This document shows positions 16,101 through 25,100 of a stretch of 64,000 nucleotides of DNA, one piece after another. Position 1 is the stretch's first letter; every line of letters begins with the position of its first letter. The translations under genes were made by a program, and so were the position numbers. Below the pieces are notes generated by a model that saw nothing but the letters and a program-made list of their open reading frames with translations, was not told where the DNA came from and searched no databases. The DNA is from Sipunculus nudus (taxonomy: Eukaryota > Annelida > Sipuncula > Golfingiida > Sipunculidae). Where the stretch lies: the NCBI GenBank assembly GCA_026874595.1, contig CM049306.1, positions 87,869,142 through 87,933,141 of the forward strand, given 5' to 3'.

Positions 16101-19100
16101 AGAATGGAGTGGCATCACAGACAATGATTCCACATTTTTCTGCAGAAGAATATTGGTTCAGTTGTTTTAGTTGCCCAAAAGTTCTCTTGCATATAATGCA
16201 CTTACACCCCATTAATTGTAATAAAAATCATTATAACTACTAAGCCACTTATGATTTCTTGCATGCGTTATATTTATTATGAATTAATTTTTGGTCAGTG
16301 CGCTGCATTGAAAGAGTGGACAACAGTAGTGGTATGATTATTATAATCATTGTGCATCACTTCTTGTTGTAGACGAAGCAGCAGAGAAGGCCAGGAAAGA
16401 GAGGGAGAAGAATGCACCACCATCTCGTATCCCAGGGCTGCGAGATGCTGCCAAGAAGATGTCCAAAATTGTAAGTTCATTTATTGATTGTCTTCATGGT
16501 GGCAAGAGAAGATGTTACAAATCAGATGTTGCATGATGCTTAAAATGCAGAACTTGTGTTCACTGAGATATTACATGTGAGTTTCAATACATTCATCCAA
16601 ACCTCTTAATCTTAAAGGATGTTTTGGTTGTATGATTTAGTTTGTCCAGGTCATCACGTGCGCTTCATTAAAGTGTTGCAATACTTAAAAATTTGTTCAG
16701 TTTCGATGCCAGAATCAATGTGCATTAAATAAGGAAATTTATCAATTATAGATACAATAGTGAATTGACATGTGAAGACTAATTACTTCATGTCTTGTTG
16801 ATTTATGATAATACTGCTGCTTTTTTCATCGCATCCTTTGAAAATTCAGCCATTGGGCCATCCATTTTGTAGAGAGGTGTACAGGCAATAGGGGCAGTTT
16901 GAAAAGTTATCATTTTTTGCCAGGCCATCAGTGTGGTTGTATTGATCAACTTATTCAGTGAGTTTTATTTTGTTGTAGATTCCATTGGAGCGCCCCATTC
17001 CTGCAGGTTGTCTACCAGTGGACACGCATGCCTTCAGATGTATCCTTGTCATAATTAATTTATTAAACACAGCTTTAACTTCATTATACATCATGAGCTC
17101 TCCTGTCAGTTGCAGATGCACTGGTTAGTTGCAGATGTAATCACATCAATAAAAAAGTATAACAAACACATTAGCCTGGATCTCATATGTATGCATCCAG
17201 CACACAAACATGAACCAAAAACAATACAACAGCCACAGGTGTTTAAAACTTAGACACTTTTGGTATTGCAAAGAGGTTCCATGAGTATAAATACGTGTGA
17301 AATGGAAAAGGATGCCTGAAGAACTCATCACCTTTCATTAATGTTGACAGGAATGTTTGGTTGATGTTTATGGTAATCTGAGCATATGAGTTAAGTTCAG
17401 CTTAGTTTAGATGAATTATCACAGACTTTACTTGTTTTCTTTTCATATTTCTTTTTTTTGTTGATTCTTCTCCACATAAACACACACACACATATATATA
17501 TTTGATATCTTTATAAAAGCAGATCACTCATACACAACTTGCCTGCCTAGTTATCCTCTTCACAGTAGGGGTGATATATAAGGGCATATAACACATACAA
17601 ATTACTACACAAATACAGATTTCACATTTTTACATTATTAACATACATGTACATGTTTTGCTGATATTCAATACTTTCTATTTGATTCTCCTTATCTGGA
17701 TTTAGATTTTGTTGATCCCCTTTTGGACTGCTCAGAAACAGGTAAATATGAATGACTTATTGGTGACAAAACATGATCAGAATCATCTTTAATGTATAAA
17801 AATCATTAAATGCTGATAAATTAGTTTTGCGATGTAAATTTGAGAAAATTCAAGAGCTGTGAATATTTAGGTATTTATTTGTCAGTGCATTGAGAAAGTA
17901 ATTGTATCCGCCAAAACAGAGTTTTGCGGATACTGTGTTTTCAGCTGCACGCTGCCGCCGCCTCCGCCGCCGCGTAGCTTTCCGGAGAACTCCTCCGTAA
18001 CTGCTGGGCGGAATTTTACGAAACCCGGGATTATGTTCAGGTCACATGTGAACTGCTGCGCCCCAATTTTGTTTTGACCTCTGACCTTTCCTCTGCGCTC
18101 TCATAAACCCACATATCTTGGGAACCATTTGACGGATCAGGAAATTTTTTTTGCACAAATGTAGCCCTTGGAGAGCTTTATAACATACACAAAAAATGGT
18201 GGCGCCACCTGCAACCATGTTTGCACAGTGTCCATCTGTTTGTCTGCCTTGGGTTAAAATCACTCATATCTCTGCAGTGACTTGACTAAATCACCTGAAA
18301 TTTGGCATGCGTATACATCCTGGATAGCTTTTCTGATTTTGTGACAGGTGGCGCCACCTACATCCACGTTTAAGCTGCAGACATCCAAGCTCATATCTCG
18401 GGAACCGTTTGACCAATCAGGAAAATTTTTTTGCACAAATGTAGCCCTTGGAGAGCTTTATAACATGCACAAAAAATGGTGGCGCCACCTGCAACCATGT
18501 TTGCACAGTGTCCATCTGTTCGTCTGCCTTGGGTTAAAATCACTCATATCTCTGCAGTGACTTGACTAATTCACCTGAAATTTGGCATGCCTATACATCC
18601 TGGATAGCTTTTCTGATTTTGTGACAGGTGGCGCCACCTTCATTCACGTTTACGCTGCAGACATCCAAGCTCATATCTCGGGAACCGTTTGACCGATCAG
18701 GAAAATTTTTTTGCACAAATGTAGCCCTTGGAGAGCTTTATAACATACACAAAAAATGGTGGCGCCACCTGCAACCATGTTTCCACAGTGTCCATCTGTT
18801 TGTCTGCCTTAGGTTAAAATCACTCATATCTCTGCAGTGACTCGACTAATTCACATGAAATTTGGCATGCGTATACATCCTGGATAGCTTTTCTGATTTT
18901 ATGACAGGTGGCGCCACCTACATTCACTTTAAGCTGCAGACATCCAAGCTCATATCTCGGGAACCGTTTGACCGATCAGGAAAATTTTTTTGCACAAATG
19001 TAGCCCTTGGAGAGCTTTATAACATACGCAAAACTGGTGGGGCCACCTGCAGCCATTTTTGCACAGCTCCTGTCTGTTTGTCTGCCATGGGATAAAATCA

Positions 19101-22100
19101 CTCATATTTCGGCAGTGGTTTGACATATCTGGCTAAAATTTTGCAGGTTTATACATCCCCCACAGCTCTCTTGATTTTATGACAGGTGGAGCCACCTGCA
19201 TTCTAGTTTATGCAGCAGACATCCAAGCTCATATCTTGGGAACCGTTTGACCGATTGGGCCAAAGTTTTGCATGTGTATAGTTCTCACATAGATCTATAT
19301 CATACGCAAAACTGGTGCCGTCACCTGCAACCATTTTTGTTCAGCGTCCATCTGATTGTCTGCAACGGGCTAAAATCACTCATATACATGTAGTGGTTTG
19401 ACTTATCTGCCTTAAATTTTGCATATGTATACAACTGGGACGGCTTTCTTGATTTTGTGGTGGGGGGGCAACCTTCATACACAATTTGGCTGCAGACATC
19501 CATGCTAATATGCAACACTTCACTCTATTTCCCCTTGCCACTTAATCCATGCCTCACTTCACCCGTTCCACTCTGTTTTAGGCGGATACACGTAGTCGCT
19601 TGTCGACTACCATTATTCTAGTTTTGATATAATTTTGCATACTTTCTGCTTATTGAGAGGCTTATGATTACAAATAAAAAAGAACTGCTTTAAGCCAAAA
19701 TTTTCATTTAAAGATACAAGTCTTCAAAAGAATGTTTGTCATAAATATTAAGGTTAACTGAACAAATGTTCAGCATTGTGCAGTTGCAGTGTATATTTGA
19801 TTATTTTGTTTACAGAGCAGCACAGACCAGTAGAAGTATTCAACAAGGTTCTGACTGAGCACGAACAACAGTTTACCCCGCGCTGGCTTGGAGTCATGGG
19901 CAACGAGCATGCACCAAGGTAAGGGCGTTAGCTGGTGTTCAAGGCTTTGTGAAAATACAGTTCGAGAAAGTTTATTATCATTACATTTATCAATTGTGGT
20001 AGGAGGTGTGGTTAAACTGCTGATATATGGGGTTATGCTTCAAATGTTAATGTTTGTTATCTTATGCACGTACAGAATATTGATGTAACCTAATAATTAA
20101 GAAAAATTCCTTAATTTGTTGATTCACTGTAGCCAACATGTTTGATAGATTTACTGGACAGTTTCAGTTTTCAGTTTGCTAAGGCTATAGGGTCAAAGTT
20201 AAATTGTGGGGTCAAAGGTCAAGTTGAATTATTGACTAACTGTTCTGGCTTCTGCGTGAACAAAATTGCAGAATCAGATGGGTTAGTAACTCATTCATAC
20301 AATAGGAGGATCTAAGTTTGATCACAGTCTGACTAGAATAATATTAATTTTCTGTTCTTTCTTTAGTTATGTGTATTGTAGTAAATGCTGTATCTTTTTA
20401 CCATTTAGTCCTGGGGAGTATGAGATCTATGCATCAGAGAGTTCTGCAGTCCTATTTTATGGCATGGAGAGATTCTCTTGTTACCTACCTCCACACAAGG
20501 TGGCAGCACTCAACATACCAGGTATTTCATCAGACCCTTTACTGCTTTGCTGATTGTAATGCAATTTACTTATGTAGAAACAGCTCATAATTATATAAAG
20601 TGGAACAAATTTAAGCAAAGTGTTAAACAAGGGGAAGTATGTAGTCAAGTGGTTAAGACGTTGAACTGTGGAACAGAATTCCCATTTCACATCAAGCCAT
20701 TTCTCCAAAGCCAAAATGATGAAATCTCAACAGAACACATGACATTTGCTCTAATGTCTTAATGACAGGGAAAAAACTTCAGTATATTATTCCTCATGCA
20801 GCAGTAGTCCACAGCAGTCTACCATGGCCAGACATCGTTTTATGTAAGTACTGCTTTGTATAGCAAGTTTCTCTGGCGGGGTTCAAAGACGAGGGTGTGC
20901 ACAGAACAAAGCATTACACTGATACACAAGCTGGCATTGGTCTGATTCTTGGCACTATGCCAGAACTGGTGTCATCAGACAACAAGGGCGGGTGTTGCGT
21001 GTTTAAAGTGTGGGTGGATGCATAGTGAAATACTACGCTATCATTGGTCTGATTACAACTCCTTTGTTCTGTGCATGCACACCCTGGTGTTCAAACCCAG
21101 AGAACCTTGCTATACAAAGCAATGGTTTCACAAACGGATTTCTGGGACAACTGCAGTGTATAACTGCTGTGTGAGGGGGGTAACTTCAGGATTATTCCCA
21201 GCCATGTGCATATAAAAACCTGATATCCAGAAGGCAGAATTATAACATATCATTCATACAGTATGGTGAGCAGGTTACCTTCATATTCATGCAATAGACA
21301 GTGTCACCAACAGGCAATGGGCCTATCCTTTAAAAAAAAAAAGGTTAACCAATGTGCCTAAAATAAAAAAAGAGGTGGGATAAATAAGATAAGGTAATAT
21401 CATGCCAAAGTTATACATTCTGAGTGATTACATGAATAGTTTGACATGAATTCAAAAGCTGAAAGTAAATTATTAATATCAATGATATTAAGATTTTAGT
21501 TCAGCTTTCAGAATTAAGTTTGCTGTTGTTCGAATGCATTTTAGCTTAGATGGCTTTTGTAATTACTGAGTAAAAGAATATCCAATTGTTCTTTTTAAGT
21601 ATTATGCACCATAAAAATGTCTTCTGGCAAGGTGTTCTTAGGTTGACCAGTCAGATGGTCAAAAGAGACACATACCTCTCCTTTTTAAATACTTAATTGT
21701 TCCACAAAAATCTACTTTGTTAGGTTAAACCTCCTGGAAGATTCCAGTTGTTGAAGTAAACTATGACTACTTTTTTCGTCATGAATTTTACAGATTGTTG
21801 GGTAGTTATGGTGTTTGAATGGAATTTTATCTGTTTACAGATTGTCAGATGGTTATGGTGTTTGAATGTAATTTTATATGTGTACAGATTGTCTGACGGT
21901 AATGATGTTTGAATTGAATTTCATGTGTTAAATGATGGTCTGATGGTTATGGTGTTTGAATGGAATTTTTATCTGTTTACAGATCGTCAGATGGTTATGG
22001 TGTTTGAATGGAAATTTATCTGTTTACAGATTGTCAGATGGTTATGGTGTTTGAATGGAATTTTTATCTGTTCACATATTGTCAGATGGTTATGGTGTTT

Positions 22101-25100
22101 GATTGGAATTTTTATCTGTTTACAGATTGTCAGATGGTTATGGTGTTTGAATGGAATTTTTATCTGTTCACAGATTGTCAGAAGGTTATGGTGTTTGAAT
22201 GGAATTTTTATCTGTTTACAGATTGTCAGATGGTTATGGTGTTTGAATGGAATTTTTACCTGTTTACAGACTGTCAGATGGTAATGGTTTTTTAATGGAA
22301 TTTTTATCTGTTTACAGATTGTCAGATGGTTATGGTGTTTAAATGGAATTTTTATCTGTTTACAGACTGTCAGATGGTAATGGTTTTTTAATGGAATTTT
22401 TATCTGTTTACAGATTGTCAGATGGTTATGGTGTTTGAATGGAATTTTTATCTGTTTACAGACTGTCAGATGGTTATGGTGTTTGAATGGAATTTTTATC
22501 TGTTTACAGACTGTCAGAATGTAATGTTTTTTTAATGGAATTTTTATCTGTTTACAGATTGTCAGATGGTTATGGTTTTTGAATGGAATTTTTATCTGTT
22601 TACAGATTGTCAGATGGTTATGGTATGAGAATGGAATTTTTATCTGTTTACAGACTGTCAGATGGTTATGGTATTAGAATGGAATTTCATCTGTTTTCAG
22701 ATTGTCAGAAGGTTATGGTGTTTGAATTGAATTTTATCTGTTTACAGGTTGTCAGATAGTCAAGGTGTTTTAATAGAATTCTATCTGTTTACAGATTGTC
22801 AGATGGTTATGGTGTTTGAATGGAATTTTATCTGTTAACAGATTGTCAGATGGTTATGGTATTAGAATGGAATTTCATCTGTTTTCAGATTGTCAGAAGG
22901 TTATGGTGTTTGAATGGAACTTTATCTGTTTACAGATTGTCAGATGGTTATGGTTTTTGAATGGAATTTTTATCTGTTAACAGATTGTCAGATGGTTATG
23001 GTGTTTGAATGAAATTTTATCTGTTTTCAGATTGTCAGATGGTTATGGTGTTTGAATGGAACTTTATCTATTTACAGATGGTTATGGTGTTTGAATGGAA
23101 CTTTATCTGTTTACAGATTGTCAGATTGTTATGGTTTTTGAATGGAATTTTATCTGTTTTCAGATTGTCAGATGGTTATGGTGTTTGAATGGAACTTTAT
23201 CTATTGTCAGATTGTTATGGTTTTTGAATGGAATTTTTATCTGTTTACAGATTGTCAGATGGTTATGGTGTTTGAATGGAATTTTATCTGTTTACAGATT
23301 GTCAGATGGTTATGGTGTTTGAATGGAATTTTTATCTGTTCACAGATTGTCAGATGGTTATGGTGTTTGAATGGAATTTTTATCTGTTCACAGATTGTCA
23401 GATGGTTATGGTGTTTGAATGGAATTTTTATCTGTTTACAGATAGTCAGATGGTTATGGTGTTTAAATGGAATTTTTATCTGATTACAGACTGTAAGATG
23501 GTAATGGTTTTTTAATGGAATTTTTATCTGTTTACAGATTGTCAGATGGTTATGGTTTTTGAATGGAATTTTTATCTGTTTACAGACTGTCAGATGGTTA
23601 TGGTTTTTGAATGGAATTTTTATCTGTTAACAGATTGTCAGATGGTTATGGTGTTTGAATGAAATTTTATCTGTTTTCAGATTGTCAGATGGTTATGGTG
23701 TTTGAATGGAACTTTATCTATTTACAGATGGTTATGGTGTTTGAATGGAACTTTATCTGTTTACAGATTGTCAGATTGTTATGGTTTTTGAATGGAATTT
23801 TATCTGTTTTCAGATTGTCAGATGGTTATGGTGTTTGAATGGAACTTTATCTATTGTCAGATTGTTATGGTTTTTGAATGGAATTTTTATCTGTTTACAG
23901 ATTGTCAGATGGTTATGGTGTTTGAATGGAATTTTATCTGTTTACAGATTGTCAGATGGTTATGGTGTTTGAATGGAATTTTTATCTGTTCACAGATTGT
24001 CAGATGGTTATGGTGTTTGAATGGAATTTTTATCTGTTCACAGATTGTCAGATGGTTATGGTGTTTGAATGGAATTTTTATCTGTTTACAGATAGTCAGA
24101 TGGTTATGGTGTTTAAATGGAATTTTTATCTGTTTACAGACTGTCAGATGGTAATGTTTTTTTAATGGAATTTTTATCTGTTTACAGATTGTCAGATGGT
24201 TATGGTTTTTGAATGGAATTTTTATCTGTTTACAGACTGTCAGATGGTTATAGTGTTTGAAAGGAATTTAATCTGTTAACATATTGTCAGATGGTTATGG
24301 TGTTTGAATGGAATTTTATCTGTTAACAGATTGTCAGATGGTTATGGTTTTTGATTGGAATTTGTATCTGTTTACAGATTGTCAGATGGTTATGGTATTT
24401 GAATGGAATTTTTATCTGTTTACAGACTGTCAGATGGTTATGGTTTTTGAATGGAATTTTTATCTGTTTACAGATTGTCAGATGGTTATGGTTTTTGATT
24501 GGAATTTGTATCTGTTTACAGATTGTCAGATGGTTATGGTGTTTGAATGGAACTTTATCTATTGTCAGAGGGTTATGGTTTTTTAATGGAATTTTTATCT
24601 GTTTACAGACTGTCAGATGGTTATGGTTTTTGAATGGAATTTTTATCTGTTTACAGACTGTCAGATGGTTATAGTGTTTGAAAGGAATTTTATCTGTTAA
24701 CAGATTGTCAGATGGTTATGGTTTTTGATTGGAATTTGTATCTGTTTACAGATTGTCAGATGGTTATGGTATTTGAATGGAATTTTTATCTGTTTACAGA
24801 CTGTCAGATGGTTATGGTGTTTGAATTGAACTTTATCTATTTACAGATGGTTATGGTGTTTGAATGGAACTTTATCTGTTTACAGATTGTCAGATTGTTA
24901 TGGTTTTTGAATGGAATTTTATCTATTTACAGATTGTCAGATGGTTATGGTTTTTAAATGGAATTTTTTTCTGTTTACAGATTGTCAGATGGTTATGGTG
25001 TTTGAATGGAATTTTTATCTGTTTACAGACTGTCAGATGGTTATGGTTTTTGAATGGAATTTTATCTGTTTACAGATTGTCAGATTGTTATGGTGTTTGA

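Noticed and set aside
18348-19095. Three similar open frames with TSKLISREPFD
   Set aside because: They lie in the 280-bp tandem units of the Helitron-like element and follow its period, not a coding pattern.
22008-24674. Many MVMVFEWNFYLF-type frames with Met starts as small secreted peptides
   Set aside because: Repeat-derived, with no independent promoter or stop-start structure.
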